Assembly: GCA_035416745.1 (NCBI GenBank)
Contig: DAOLNV010000014.1
Coordinates: 4,875 to 57,314, forward strand
Direction of reading: 5' to 3'
Length of the DNA stretch: 52,440 nucleotides
DNA from: Candidatus Hydrogenedentota bacterium
GTDB taxonomy: Bacteria > Hydrogenedentota > Hydrogenedentia > Hydrogenedentales > SLHB01
Part shown: piece after piece, positions 43,556 to 52,440 of the stretch
Position numbering within the stretch: the stretch's first letter is position 1
Layout: the number at the start of each line of letters is the position of its first letter
Position numbers and translations under genes: made by a program
The notes under the pieces: generated by a model
The model's database searches: none
The model's input: the letters and a program-made list of their open reading frames with translations, nothing else
What the model was told of the DNA's origin: nothing

Positions 43556-45477
43556 ACGAAGCTTCGACATCCCGGGCGGGAAGTGCGCATGGGCCGGCGC
43601 CGGCCAGAGTCACTTTGCGCGTTCTGTTGGGGGACTTCCGGCCATCCTGGAAAGCCCTTCTCCTGGCAAACGGACTCGCCAAACTCGTGGCGTCTTGTGT
43701 GCTGGCGCCGCTCGCGGGCCTTCTTCCGTACGCGTTCCTTCGCCTCACGGGGGCCACGGTTGTCACGGACCAGGACATCTTGTTCTTCTTTCTGCGGCCC
43801 ATCGGTTTGGCGGCCCTGATCGCGATTGGCGCGGCCGCCCTTGCGCTGCTGGTCGCGCAAAGCGCCGTGCTTCTCACCATCGCGTTCGCCGCATGTACAG
43901 GCAAACGTGTGGGCGTGGTGTTCGCGCTGAAACACACCGTTTCTCACGCCTGGGGAATCCTGGGGTTATCGTCCCGGATTGTGGCCAGAGCGCTCTTGAT
44001 AGCCGCGCCGTTTCTGGCATTTTCCGCCGCCGTGTATTTCGTTCTGTTGGGGCGGTTCGATATCAACTATTACCTGCGCGAGAAACCGCCCGTGCTCTGG
44101 CTCGCCGCGGGGCTCGTCTCTATCGCCGTGCTCTGGCTGGCATACCTTCTCATCCGCAGGATTGCCGGGTGGGTATTCGCGTTTCCGATTCTGCTGTTCG
44201 AGAAACTCCCGCCCAGGGACTCCTTGCGGGCCGCTATCGAACGCACGAAAACGCATGAACGGGCGTTGCTTCTCCACCTTGGCGCCTGGGCGGGGTCAGC
44301 GCTGGCGCTTTCGGCCCTCGCAAACGCCTCCTTGGGCTGGTTGAGTGCCTTCGTCTTTGTCAAAACGGAAGCGTCTCTGTCAGCCATCGTATTGCTGCTG
44401 TGGCTGTTCCTGGCCGTCTGGGCGGTAGTGAACGTGGCCGTGACGTTCGTGAACGGGGCAATGTTCGCCCTGCTGACCGCCCGCCTCTACCAGCAGCGGC
44501 TGACCGGGCCGTCCGGCGAGCCGGAAATGCGGGGCGAGCTTCAATCCGTCGACACGCAGGGGCTCGCACACACCCGCGCCCGGGGAATAGCCTTCGGCGC
44601 GGGCGCCGCGATCCTTGCCGCGGGATTCCTTACGGGCGCCGGCCTGCTGAAAACGGTCCGGTTTGATGAACGGACAACCGTGACGGCCCATCGTGGTGCG
44701 GCGGGGGCCGCGCCAGAGAACACCCTCGCCGCAATCGCAAAAGCCATCGATGCGGGCGCCCGCTGGGTAGAGATAGACGTACAGGAGAATGCTGACGGCG
44801 AGGTCGTTGTCGTTCACGACAGCGACCTGAAGAAAATCGCGGGAATCGATCTGAAGATCAGCAATGCAACCTCAAGACAACTGCGCCAGATCGACATCGG
44901 AAGCTGGTTTGGTTCCGAATTCCGCGACGAGCGGGTTCCCACACTGGCCCAGGTCCTCGATGCCTGCAAGGGCAAGGCGGGCGTGATCATCGAACTCAAA
45001 TACTATGGCCAGAGCCGCCGCCTCGAGGAGCGCGTAGTAGAGATCGTCGAGTCTCACGGCATGGCTCACGATGTTCGCGTCATGTCCCTGGAGTACGAAG
45101 GCGTTCAAAAGCTCCGTGCGCTGCGCCCGGACTGGAAGATTGGCTTGCTGATTACGGCCGCCATGGGCGATCTCGAGTCGCTGGACATCGACTTCCTGGC
45201 GGTAAACACGGGTCTGGCGTCGCTCTCGTTCGTTCAGAACGCGCAGGAACACGGCAGGGAGGTCTTTGTTTGGACCGTCAACGACCCCATCCTGATGGCC
45301 ACCATGGCCGCGCGCGGAGCGGACAGCCTTATCACCGACGAGCCCGCGCTCGCAATGAAGGTCTTGCACGAAATCGAGCAGCTCGATTCCGCGGAACGGA
45401 TTCTGCTGCATATCGCAGGGGAATTGGGACTGCTCAAGGGGCGGCACGTCTCCCGCGCCCGCGCGGAGGGCGTATAG
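43552..45477 (+). CDS. Membrane glycerophosphodiester phosphodiesterase
   Basis: 641 residues. The N-terminal half (about 35-365) has about seven to eight hydrophobic helices, the membrane domain found in some GDPD proteins. The C-terminal half (about 376-610) is the catalytic barrel: TAHRGAAGAAPENT with His380, the metal pair in VEIDVQ, the second His in VVHDSDL, and IIELKYY. The enzyme hydrolyses glycerophosphodiesters to glycerol-3-phosphate and an alcohol. The catalytic part probably lies outside the cytoplasm, after the last helix. A small Cys-rich ORF overlaps its start codon. It ends at a convergent junction with the rhamnosidase gene. Confidence 0.9.
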   Translation: MNEASTSRAGSAHGPAPARVTLRVLLGDFRPSWKALLLANGLAKLVASCVLAPLAGLLPYAFLRLTGATVVTDQDILFFFLRPIGLAALIAIGAAALALLVAQSAVLLTIAFAACTGKRVGVVFALKHTVSHAWGILGLSSRIVARALLIAAPFLAFSAAVYFVLLGRFDINYYLREKPPVLWLAAGLVSIAVLWLAYLLIRRIAGWVFAFPILLFEKLPPRDSLRAAIERTKTHERALLLHLGAWAGSALALSALANASLGWLSAFVFVKTEASLSAIVLLLWLFLAVWAVVNVAVTFVNGAMFALLTARLYQQRLTGPSGEPEMRGELQSVDTQGLAHTRARGIAFGAGAAILAAGFLTGAGLLKTVRFDERTTVTAHRGAAGAAPENTLAAIAKAIDAGARWVEIDVQENADGEVVVVHDSDLKKIAGIDLKISNATSRQLRQIDIGSWFGSEFRDERVPTLAQVLDACKGKAGVIIELKYYGQSRRLEERVVEIVESHGMAHDVRVMSLEYEGVQKLRALRPDWKIGLLITAAMGDLESLDIDFLAVNTGLASLSFVQNAQEHGREVFVWTVNDPILMATMAARGADSLITDEPALAMKVLHEIEQLDSAERILLHIAGELGLLKGRHVSRARAEGV

Positions 45478-45491
45478 GCGGCATAAGCCAT

Positions 45492-45530
45492 CCGGGACGG
45501 CGTCCGCTCGTTTACGGGGAGCCGCCCCGG
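45492..45530. terminator. Large GC-rich inverted repeat at the convergent junction
   Basis: CCGGG-A-CGGC pairs with GCCG-C-CCCGG (nine pairs with one mismatch), with an inner TCCG/CGGGA extension. It lies between the stops of the phosphodiesterase and rhamnosidase genes. No T tract is present on either strand. It may act as a bidirectional barrier or an mRNA 3' end stabiliser. Confidence 0.4.
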
Positions 45531-45549
45531 CCTTGAATCGGGTCCCCGC

Positions 45550-48500
45550 TTAACGGCAGACGAACTGATACGACCCGGAACCTGCCGCGAACACTCTCCA
45601 GTCGCCGTCCGGCTGTCCCGCGGAGATGCCGGCCTGCCCATGCACGTACTGGCCATTCTCCCAGACCGTTTTGCCGCTCTCCGTGATAACGGGATTGGTC
45701 TTGCCGAGCGTGGGGACGGCAATCATGGCGCGGCAATTGGGAGGAACCGTCACCTCCAGGGTCAATTCGTCGCCGTTCCTGCGCCAGTTCGAGATGTACC
45801 GGCCGTATTGCGTGTCGAAAGTGGTTTTCACGTGCGCGAGGTCGCCGACAACGTAGGGTCTGACGCTGGCCACTTGGAAACCGGGCGCCGCCGGGGCCGG
45901 CCGGATACCCCCGAGATACCCGTAGAACCACGTCATCAAATCGCCCACCAGCATCACATGGTTGCCCGAGTTCATGGCAGGATCCGCCGTGTCGCCGTTC
46001 CACAGCTCCCAGATGGTCGTAGCCCCCTTTTCGATCATGTAGCCCCAGCTCGGATAGGTCTTCCGCGTGGACAGCGTATACGCAAGATCGGGGCGGCCGT
46101 TGTCGGTCAGCGTTCGCATCAACCATTGCCCGCCCACGAGCCCGGTGCCGATGTGGCTGTTCGTCTTCTGCTCGATGTTCTGGACCAGATTCGCGAACAC
46201 TCCCGCGCGATGGCCTTCGGGCACCAGTCCGAACGCGAGCGTCAACACCGAAGACGTCTGGGTGCCGTTATCGTAAAGGTTCGTGTCCTTATTGAAGTAC
46301 TTCTCGTTAAACGCCTTCTCCAGCCGCGCAGCCAATGCGTCGAACCGCACGGCGTCATCTTCCTTCCCCAGCATACGCGCGTACCGCGCCATCAGTTTCA
46401 GGTCGTGGTAGAAGAAGCTCGTTCCCAGGAGCGTGCCGCTCGTTTTCCGCGACGGGTCTTGCGAATGGATGAGCTCCGGGGACTCCGGTGGCACGCACCA
46501 GTCGCCATAATTGTCGCGCGGCATGAGGTCGTTCTCGAGATAGCCGGTCATGTGGTCTATCCAGCGGGTCATGGCGTCGTAGTGCTGCTCGATCGGCCGC
46601 GCATCCCCGTACTGGTCAAACAACATGCCCGGGGCAATGATGAAGGTGCTCGGCCACGTGACGTTGTCGTTGTACAGCGGCCAATACGGCGGGGAAACAT
46701 CCGAGATGCTCCCGGACTCGTCCTGGCTGTCGTCGATGTCCTGCATCCACTTCGTGTAAAGCGGCGCGATGTTGTGCACGTAGCTTTCGCCGCGGCATTC
46801 TTCGGAACGGTCGCCAAGCCAGGCCTGCCGCTCATCGCGTTGCGGACAGTCGGTCGGGAAACTCCGGTAATTGCCGCGAATGCCCCAAACGATATTCTCG
46901 TGCAACTGGTTCAGGAGCGTGTTCGAGGTTTCGAACCAGCCTACGCGCTCGAGATCGTCGTGCACGACGCAGCCTTCGAGCGCGTCGAGACCGGGCGTGC
47001 CGGGGAATCCAGTGACCTCGACAAAGCGGAATCCGTGGTAGGTGAACCGGGGTTCATAGACCTCGACGCCTTCTCCCTTGAGAATGTAGGTATCCACGCA
47101 TTTGGCGCCCCGAAGGTTTGCCATGTACAGCGCGCCGTCTTCCTTGAGGGTCTCGGCGTGCCTCAGGCGCACGGTGGTCCCGCGCGGACCCTGCACCTTC
47201 AGGCGGCACCAGCCCACCATGTTCTGTCCCATGTCGTATATGAAGACGCCGGGCGCGAGTTCGTTCACGCTGATAGGCGAACGCGTCTCGACCACCCGTA
47301 TGGGCGGGGTCATCTGCGCCGAGAGCGCACCCTCCGGTCCCGCCACGGCTTCGACGGGCCGCCAGCTGCTGTCGTCATATCCCGGCTTCGACCACCCGCC
47401 CAGCTCCATTTGCGCATCATAGACCTCGCCGTCGTATTCGTTGTTCTCGCGAATGGGCCCCTGCGTGGTGAGCTTCCAGGCCTCATCCGAGTCGATGTCG
47501 GTCACGGAGCCGTCCGCGTGCTCGATGCGCAGGTTCAGCATGAGTTTCGGATAGCCGTAGGTTTGCGTGTTGGTGGGCGACTTTCTGCGCGGCGCGAAAT
47601 ACCGGCCGTTGCCCAGGATCACCCCCACCGCGTTATCGCCCTGGTTCAGGGCATCCGTTACGTCGTAGGTCAGATAGAACGCCCGCTTGGGATACTGCGT
47701 AAGGCCGGGAACCAGGACGTCGTTGCCCACCTTCCTGCCGTTCAGTTCCAACTCGAAGAGTCCCAGGCCGCAGATGCGCGCCGTGGCCCTTTCGACCGGC
47801 TTCTCGAGACGGAACGCGCGCCGCAGATACCGTGCGCTCAAACGCTGTGAATCGTCGCTCGAAACTTGGCCCCACGGCTGCATGCCGTAATCGCCCAGCT
47901 CCTGCGCGCGCTCCCACGCCGAAACATCCAGCCCCGGGTAATACCAATCCGCTTCAGAGTCCGCCGTAACCCGCCAGGTCTTGTCCGTAGCGGCTGCCAG
48001 TGTTTCACCGCCTTCAAACTCGACAACCAGTGCGCCAATGAGGCCGGCAGGATTTGCCGCGTCCCCTTCATTCACGGCTTCGACAGCCAGTACGTTCGTG
48101 CCCGGTTTGAGCGATTTCGTGATGTCTACGGGCGGCGCCGCTGCAAAACTGTTTCCGGATGCCACCCTCTTTTCGTTGATCATCAGGACAAACCGGTTGT
48201 CTGCCGTGAAACAGGCCGTCGCCTTGGCTATCGTCTTTCCGTCGGGCAGGTCTACGAGCTTGCGAAAATACCGCGCCGCCGCGGGAGCGCTCTGGGCCGG
48301 CGCGCCCTCCGGGAACCAGATCCATTTAGCCGCGGACAGCGGGGTCTCCGGACCGCTCTCGTCGCCGTCAAGCCCGATCCACTTGCCGGTCCAATCCCCG
48401 GCCTTCAACAGGCCCATTGTCCACATGCCGGCGGGACTCCAGCCCGATGCCGTGTCCGTTCCGTCCCACACACGCACTTTCCAGTAGCAGCGCTGCCTCG

Positions 48501-48810
48501 AATCGAGCGCCTTGCCGGCGTACGGCACCCGCACAGACTGGTTGGTCTCGACCTTTCCCGAATCCCAGAGGTTTCCCGTATCGGTGTCCAGAGCCGCTTT
48601 CGAATCCGACACCAGAATCTGGTAGGCGGTCTGCGACACATCCCGGTCCTGTGACTCGATGCGCCAGCTCAGCCGGGGGTCAGGACAGTCAACGCCAAGA
48701 GGATCGGCGAGATATTCGCAACGCAGAGCTGTTACCGTAATGCCGCTGCCGGCCGCACTGGCCGTCATGGATGCCATCGCCATCACGAACAACGTAGTCG
48801 TGCAGCCCAT
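45550..48810 (-). CDS. Secreted GH78 alpha-L-rhamnosidase
   Basis: 1086 residues. ATG 48810 was chosen because GAGGAGAA lies six bases upstream and it starts a signal peptide (MGCTTTLFVMAMASMTASAAG); an ATG-like start 16 codons earlier lacks a ribosome site. N-terminal beta domains (about 25-420) include the rhamnosidase N-terminal and Bac_rhamnosid pieces (CYWKVRVWDG, YLRRAFRLEKPVERATARIC). The alpha/alpha barrel carries FPTDCPQRDERQAWLGD, with Asp654 and Glu660 in the conserved acid region, and TTIWELWNGD with Glu935 as base. The beta C-terminal domain closes the protein. It releases terminal L-rhamnose from glycans outside the cytoplasm. It is the last gene of the oxidoreductase-HEAT-rhamnosidase unit. 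Confidence 0.93.
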   Translation of the reverse strand: MGCTTTLFVMAMASMTASAAGSGITVTALRCEYLADPLGVDCPDPRLSWRIESQDRDVSQTAYQILVSDSKAALDTDTGNLWDSGKVETNQSVRVPYAGKALDSRQRCYWKVRVWDGTDTASGWSPAGMWTMGLLKAGDWTGKWIGLDGDESGPETPLSAAKWIWFPEGAPAQSAPAAARYFRKLVDLPDGKTIAKATACFTADNRFVLMINEKRVASGNSFAAAPPVDITKSLKPGTNVLAVEAVNEGDAANPAGLIGALVVEFEGGETLAAATDKTWRVTADSEADWYYPGLDVSAWERAQELGDYGMQPWGQVSSDDSQRLSARYLRRAFRLEKPVERATARICGLGLFELELNGRKVGNDVLVPGLTQYPKRAFYLTYDVTDALNQGDNAVGVILGNGRYFAPRRKSPTNTQTYGYPKLMLNLRIEHADGSVTDIDSDEAWKLTTQGPIRENNEYDGEVYDAQMELGGWSKPGYDDSSWRPVEAVAGPEGALSAQMTPPIRVVETRSPISVNELAPGVFIYDMGQNMVGWCRLKVQGPRGTTVRLRHAETLKEDGALYMANLRGAKCVDTYILKGEGVEVYEPRFTYHGFRFVEVTGFPGTPGLDALEGCVVHDDLERVGWFETSNTLLNQLHENIVWGIRGNYRSFPTDCPQRDERQAWLGDRSEECRGESYVHNIAPLYTKWMQDIDDSQDESGSISDVSPPYWPLYNDNVTWPSTFIIAPGMLFDQYGDARPIEQHYDAMTRWIDHMTGYLENDLMPRDNYGDWCVPPESPELIHSQDPSRKTSGTLLGTSFFYHDLKLMARYARMLGKEDDAVRFDALAARLEKAFNEKYFNKDTNLYDNGTQTSSVLTLAFGLVPEGHRAGVFANLVQNIEQKTNSHIGTGLVGGQWLMRTLTDNGRPDLAYTLSTRKTYPSWGYMIEKGATTIWELWNGDTADPAMNSGNHVMLVGDLMTWFYGYLGGIRPAPAAPGFQVASVRPYVVGDLAHVKTTFDTQYGRYISNWRRNGDELTLEVTVPPNCRAMIAVPTLGKTNPVITESGKTVWENGQYVHGQAGISAGQPDGDWRVFAAGSGSYQFVCR

Positions 48811-48929
48811 GGAAGTTCTCCTCGGTTGTGTTCCAATGGTTACCAGTCGTTTCCGCAACCCGAAGCCGCCCCGGCCGAATGACCCGCGTCCGGGTGGCCA
48901 GGAACGTCATGACGACGCGTGCGGGCCGG

Positions 48930-50897
48930 TCACTGCAGCCCGCCGAGCACCTTCTGAGCGTTGTCGCGGATACCCGTGTCTTCACACTTCGCCAGCACCT
49001 CGTTGAGCGCTTCGATGGCGAGGGCTTTGTGTTGGGCGTTTTCCTTCTTGACCTGGCCCGCAATCCCAATGATGGCCAGCGCCGCTTCGTTGCGCACGTC
49101 GGGCTGGTCAAGATACGGCTTCAGCGTGCTCAGAGCATTTGGGTTCTGCAAGGCGCCCCACGCGCCAAGGACCAGCTTGACCTCTTCCGGACGCCGTGCG
49201 AGTTCCAGACCTTTCGAAAGCATTTCCAGCTGCCGGCCGCCCTGGGCATTTTCCCGGGCAAGCCGCACGTAGCCACGCAGCCCAAGCACATAAGCCGTTA
49301 GATCCTCGCTCCCGGCCAACGTCTCGAGATGCGGCGCGGCATCGAGCGCGGGCCAGTTCGACAGCATCCGCACCGCCTCCGACGCTATCTCGGGATTAGC
49401 ATCCTTCATCGCCGCGAGCACCGCCTCGAGAGCCTGCGGGCTTCCGATCTCCGCCGCGCTGCGAAGCAGCACCAAACGCACCGTGTCGTTGGCCGCCCCG
49501 CGCATGCTCTCGAGCACGACGGGCAGAACTTCATCGCCCTTTCGCGCCGCGATAGCGTTCAGGGCGCTTTCAGCGCTGCCTCTTTCGGACTCATCCTGCG
49601 CCTTCGAGATGACGCCGATCACCGCAGAGGCCTCGGCGGGGCCGCCCAGGAGGGCCAGCGCGTCGAGGGCTGCCGTGCGCACGCCCGCATCGCCGTTTTC
49701 CACGGCCGCAATCGCTGATGGAATCGCCTGCGGCGCCCGCCGGCTCGCGAGCAACGCCAGAACCTCTGCGTGAACCGCGGGACCTGCCCCGGCAAGGCTC
49801 GACGCGAGGGCCCCGTCAACCTCGTCTCCCCGCATGGACACCAACGCGGTCGACGCGGTCTCGAGAACAGCCCCGTCCTCCGAAGACAGAAGCGCGACCA
49901 GCGTGGCAACATCTTCGGCGCGGCTGCCCAACGCGCCCAGCGCCTTGACGGCAGCCACTTTTACCTGCGCATCTCCGCTCTTTACCGACTCGATAACAAC
50001 TTTCCTAGCCGCGGGGTCGCCCCGGTCCGCGAGACCCCGCAACAAGGCGATCTGGCCTCCGGAAGGCAGCGCGGGCAGCGCCTTGGCGTAGAAAGCCGTT
50101 ATGTCGCTGCCTTCCGTCTCCGCGACGATTTGGGCCGCGAGGTCGCGAAACAGGGGGTCGTCGCCTTTGAGCGCTCCGATAAGGAGCTGAGGCGCCTTCG
50201 CGGGTTGCGCGCAGGCGAGACCGCGAAACGCTCCCATGCGAACCTCGACAGGCGCATCCGCCGCGAGGAGCTGTTCATACACCGGCGCCGCCTGATCGCC
50301 TTTGCCCTCATCGGCATAACGCTGAGCAGCAGCAAGCAGAGCCTCATTGACCGCCGCCCGGGTCGCATCGGGCGCGTCTGCGCGATATGCCAGCAGCGCT
50401 TTGGTTGCCTCAGAGGTCGCGATCCGCCCCAGAGCGCCCGCGGCCGTCCGGGCTATGTCCGGGCTGGCGTCCTGTAACAAGGGAATCAGCAGCGGCACGG
50501 CCTGGGCGTCGCGTCGCGCTCCGATCGAAATGATGATTCCCGCTTTGGGCGTTCCGGCGGCCGCGGCAAGCGCTTCCCGCAATACCGTATCCACCTCGGG
50601 ATACGGCATTGCTTCGAGCGCGAACCGGGCCATATGCGACAAGGTCTCATCGGGCAGCAGCGCCGCCAAGGCGGGTATTGCCGCCTGCGTTCCGATCTCG
50701 CGCAAGCGGCGGCAGGCATCCTGTTTCTGTAACCAATCGGCATCGCTTTGGACAACTGCGATGAGTTCGGCCTCGGTCGGCGGCGCCGGAGGAGCAGCCT
50801 CCCCGGCAGCCTCGCCGGCACAGGCCACGAACGAGATCAACGCCCCAGCTACGAAAAGCGCGGCGAAAAAGCTCCAAATTGCTGTAGTCTTGTTCAT
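48930..50897 (-). CDS. Exported HEAT-repeat protein
   Basis: 655 residues; AGAGG nine bases before the ATG. The N-terminal signal ends in FVACAGEAAG; Cys26 with preceding FVA could be a lipobox, though the -3 position is Phe rather than Leu. From residue about 45 onward are many HEAT/PBS-lyase-like helical repeats of about 30-38 residues (IPALAALLPDE, AVPLLIPLLQDASPD, VKVAAVKALGALGSR, PEIASEAVRMLSNW), which bind other proteins. It contains no catalytic motif. The upstream gene is the TAT oxidoreductase and the downstream gene is the rhamnosidase. A scaffolding role for extracytoplasmic enzymes is a guess. Confidence 0.88.
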   Translation of the reverse strand: MNKTTAIWSFFAALFVAGALISFVACAGEAAGEAAPPAPPTEAELIAVVQSDADWLQKQDACRRLREIGTQAAIPALAALLPDETLSHMARFALEAMPYPEVDTVLREALAAAAGTPKAGIIISIGARRDAQAVPLLIPLLQDASPDIARTAAGALGRIATSEATKALLAYRADAPDATRAAVNEALLAAAQRYADEGKGDQAAPVYEQLLAADAPVEVRMGAFRGLACAQPAKAPQLLIGALKGDDPLFRDLAAQIVAETEGSDITAFYAKALPALPSGGQIALLRGLADRGDPAARKVVIESVKSGDAQVKVAAVKALGALGSRAEDVATLVALLSSEDGAVLETASTALVSMRGDEVDGALASSLAGAGPAVHAEVLALLASRRAPQAIPSAIAAVENGDAGVRTAALDALALLGGPAEASAVIGVISKAQDESERGSAESALNAIAARKGDEVLPVVLESMRGAANDTVRLVLLRSAAEIGSPQALEAVLAAMKDANPEIASEAVRMLSNWPALDAAPHLETLAGSEDLTAYVLGLRGYVRLARENAQGGRQLEMLSKGLELARRPEEVKLVLGAWGALQNPNALSTLKPYLDQPDVRNEAALAIIGIAGQVKKENAQHKALAIEALNEVLAKCEDTGIRDNAQKVLGGLQ

Positions 50898-50956
50898 GAT
50901 TCAAAGCCTCTTTTCTGACGAAACGTAATCTCCAACAACGCAGCGGCAACGCCCTT

Positions 50957-52240
50957 TTACAGGTACCACGGCTCCCGGTACGCGCGCGACCGCAGCCGGT
51001 TCGCTTCTTCGTCGCCGATGAATTCCTCTTTGACGGGGTCCCATTTCACGGGACGGCCCAGGCGCTTGCAGATATTCGCCACGTGGCACGCGGAAATCGA
51101 CCGGTGCGCAACCTCTGCGTTCGATACGGTGTTCTGGCGCGTTTTCACGCAGTCCAGGAAGGCCCGCACATGATTGTCCGAAGGATAGCCGCCTTGGAAC
51201 TGCCGTTCCGCAAGAAGCGAGGCCGGATGGACCTCGATCTCGCCGGAATCGCCGGTCTCGACCCATCCCTCTTCTCCCTCGAACCGGACGGGGCACGAAC
51301 CAAACCGAAGCCCTGTGCGAATAACCAGTTTCACCCCGTTGGCATACTTGCCCACCCACCAGTCGCCTTCGCGCGCAAACTCGACGGGCCCGGTATCGTC
51401 CGCGTCATTGGCCCACTGGCATAAATCCACGGTATGGCTCCCCCACTCCGTGATCGACCCGCCGCTGAAGTCCGTATGGGCGCTCCAGAATCCCCGCGTG
51501 GGGTATTTGGCATTGTACGGGCGCCACGGCGCGGGCCCCAGCCACCGGTTCCAGTCGAACTCCTCGCGCGGAGGCTCCGGCTCCGTCGGCAGAACCGTCT
51601 CGTAAAGCTGCTGGAACCCGGTCGATTCTTCCGCCTGCATCTCCTTGAGCCGCCCCAACTTGCCGCTTTGGACCAGGTCCACCGCGAACCGGAAATTGCC
51701 CAGGCTGCGCCGCTGCGTGCCGCATTGGAATACGCGGCCCAGCCGCCGCATCGTGTCCGCAACCGCGCGCGATTCCGTAATGGCGACGCTCAGCGGCTTC
51801 TCGCAATACATGTCCTTTCCCGCCCGGGCAGCCATGATCGACGCTCCCGAGTGCCAGTTGTCTCCCGTTGCGATAAGCACCGCGTCGATATCGGGGCGGT
51901 CCAGCAGCTCGAGCATGTCAGTGTACGAGACACAATCCTGGTTGCCATAGTGCTTGTTCACTTGCTGCACGCCAGCCTCGCGCTTTTCCCGGAACACATC
52001 GCACACAGCCACCACCTGGGTATCGGGTTGGGCCATGAACGCGGTCATGACGCTGGTCCCGCGCCCTCCCAGGCCAATCACGCCAACCGTGATGCGCTCG
52101 CTCACCGCCGCGCGGCCCTCGGCGCCCAGTGCCGTACCCGGAACAAGGAACGGCGCAGCGATAACCCCGCCCATCCCGGCGGCAGCTCGTTTCAAGAACG
52201 CGCGCCGGACCAGCTGGCGACTTTTCTTCGGTCGATTCAT
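50957..52240 (-). CDS. TAT-exported Gfo/Idh/MocA-family oxidoreductase
   Basis: 427 residues. The leader has VRRAFLKRAAAGMGGV, a strong twin-arginine motif. The Rossmann fold starts VGVIGLGGRG (about 53-61). The family motif CEKPLSV gives the conserved catalytic-region Lys. The C-terminal half carries WNRWLGPAPWRPYNAKYPTRGFW, HTDFSGGSITEWGSHTVDL and the closing SNAEVAHRS typical of the secreted planctomycete-type subfamily. It should oxidise or reduce a sugar or inositol-like substrate with a tightly bound NAD(P), outside the cytoplasm. GGAG precedes the ATG. It is the first gene of a three-gene unit ending in the rhamnosidase, so a glycan-derived substrate fits. Confidence 0.92.
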   Translation of the reverse strand: MNRPKKSRQLVRRAFLKRAAAGMGGVIAAPFLVPGTALGAEGRAAVSERITVGVIGLGGRGTSVMTAFMAQPDTQVVAVCDVFREKREAGVQQVNKHYGNQDCVSYTDMLELLDRPDIDAVLIATGDNWHSGASIMAARAGKDMYCEKPLSVAITESRAVADTMRRLGRVFQCGTQRRSLGNFRFAVDLVQSGKLGRLKEMQAEESTGFQQLYETVLPTEPEPPREEFDWNRWLGPAPWRPYNAKYPTRGFWSAHTDFSGGSITEWGSHTVDLCQWANDADDTGPVEFAREGDWWVGKYANGVKLVIRTGLRFGSCPVRFEGEEGWVETGDSGEIEVHPASLLAERQFQGGYPSDNHVRAFLDCVKTRQNTVSNAEVAHRSISACHVANICKRLGRPVKWDPVKEEFIGDEEANRLRSRAYREPWYL

Positions 52241-52440
52241 GCTTCTCTCTCCTCAAATTGACAGGGCCTTGATTGCTCGTATGTTATCGCGCCGCCACCC
52301 GGCTCGCACACGCAAACACGGACCATTCCTGACCGGTGGAGCGGCCCTATGGGAACGGCAGGCGATTCCGCGAAACAGACAGTTCGGTAACGAGCATACC
52401 CCCTGACAACGCCAGTATCAAGATTGCCATCGTCATCAGG
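52241..52440. other. Right-edge region upstream of the oxidoreductase
   Basis: 200 bases containing the leader of the Gfo/Idh/MocA gene. I see no confident promoter. On the minus strand the last 93 bases read a 30-residue hydrophobic segment that ends in TAG at 52349-52347. This could be the tail of a gene outside the window, but nothing supports it beyond its open frame. Confidence 0.4.

Noticed and set aside
41918..43570. 550-codon minus-strand ORF across the URO-D and rhaM genes
   Set aside because: It spans two genes and their gap with no motif of its own, while both plus-strand products match families.
45640..47850. 736-codon plus-strand ORF opposite the rhamnosidase
   Set aside because: The minus strand encodes a full GH78 enzyme with active-site motifs; the antisense frame is a by-product of high GC at third positions.
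52347..52439. Hydrophobic 30-residue reading frame at the right edge, minus strand
   Set aside because: It may be the tail of a gene outside the window, but with no upstream sequence it cannot be supported as a feature.

Overview
The window is GC-rich bacterial DNA with tightly packed genes. I see no tRNA, rRNA, CRISPR array or insertion sequence. The gene content points to an uncultured member of the PVC/Planctomycetes sphere or Candidatus Hydrogenedentota. It includes DUF1501 and DUF1549/DUF1553 proteins beside a PPC-domain protein, many PQQ-like beta-propellers, TAT-exported Gfo/Idh/MocA oxidoreductases, a rhamnosidase, and a giant secreted M6-type peptidase with Ig-like repeats. The taxonomic placement is inference from gene families, not from a marker gene.

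Layout. (1) 1-7848, minus: a giant secreted M6-like metalloprotease that runs off the left edge. It carries 14 tandem Ig/PEGA-like repeats, one of which is split by a cohesin-like domain. (2) 8174-9403, minus, and 9703 onward, plus: a divergent pair of related secreted PQQ-like propellers with a promoter region between them. (3) 9703-27646, plus: 13 consecutive genes with overlapping or nearly abutting ends, best read as one operon of about 18 kb. It holds four PQQ-like propellers (two simple exported or anchored, one fused to three membrane helices, one lipoprotein) and an anchored NHL propeller with a Cys cluster. It also holds a tiny membrane-anchored Cys-rich protein, a TAT-exported polyferredoxin, a NapH/NosR-like membrane polyferredoxin, a NuoE-NuoF (HydC-HydB type) fusion, a 2Fe-2S/4Fe-4S/FAD partner, a GT4 glycosyltransferase and a LolD/MacB-type ABC exporter. 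This is the most interesting part: it looks like a route for electrons from NADH across the membrane to periplasmic Fe-S proteins, with no recognisable terminal enzyme. (4) 27711-34758, minus: a further PQQ-like propeller with its own promoter, then (in transcription order) a DUF1549/DUF1553, DUF1501 and PPC-domain operon. (5) 35086-39835, plus: aldo/keto reductase, aminotransferase, sugar-acid dehydratase (enolase superfamily) and a duplicated-domain secreted protein. (6) 39853-41529, minus: a sodium:solute symporter, divergent from a plus-strand uroporphyrinogen-decarboxylase-family gene and L-rhamnose mutarotase. (7) 43397-45477, plus: a small Cys-rich ORF coupled to a membrane glycerophosphodiester phosphodiesterase. 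(8) 45550-52240, minus: Gfo/Idh/MocA oxidoreductase, HEAT-repeat protein and GH78 alpha-L-rhamnosidase, in transcription order.

Regions 5 to 8 together suggest uptake and catabolism of rhamnose-containing glycans. The enzymes present point to an oxidative (sugar acid) rather than the isomerase/kinase route. All three convergent gene junctions carry a GC-rich hairpin without a T tract.
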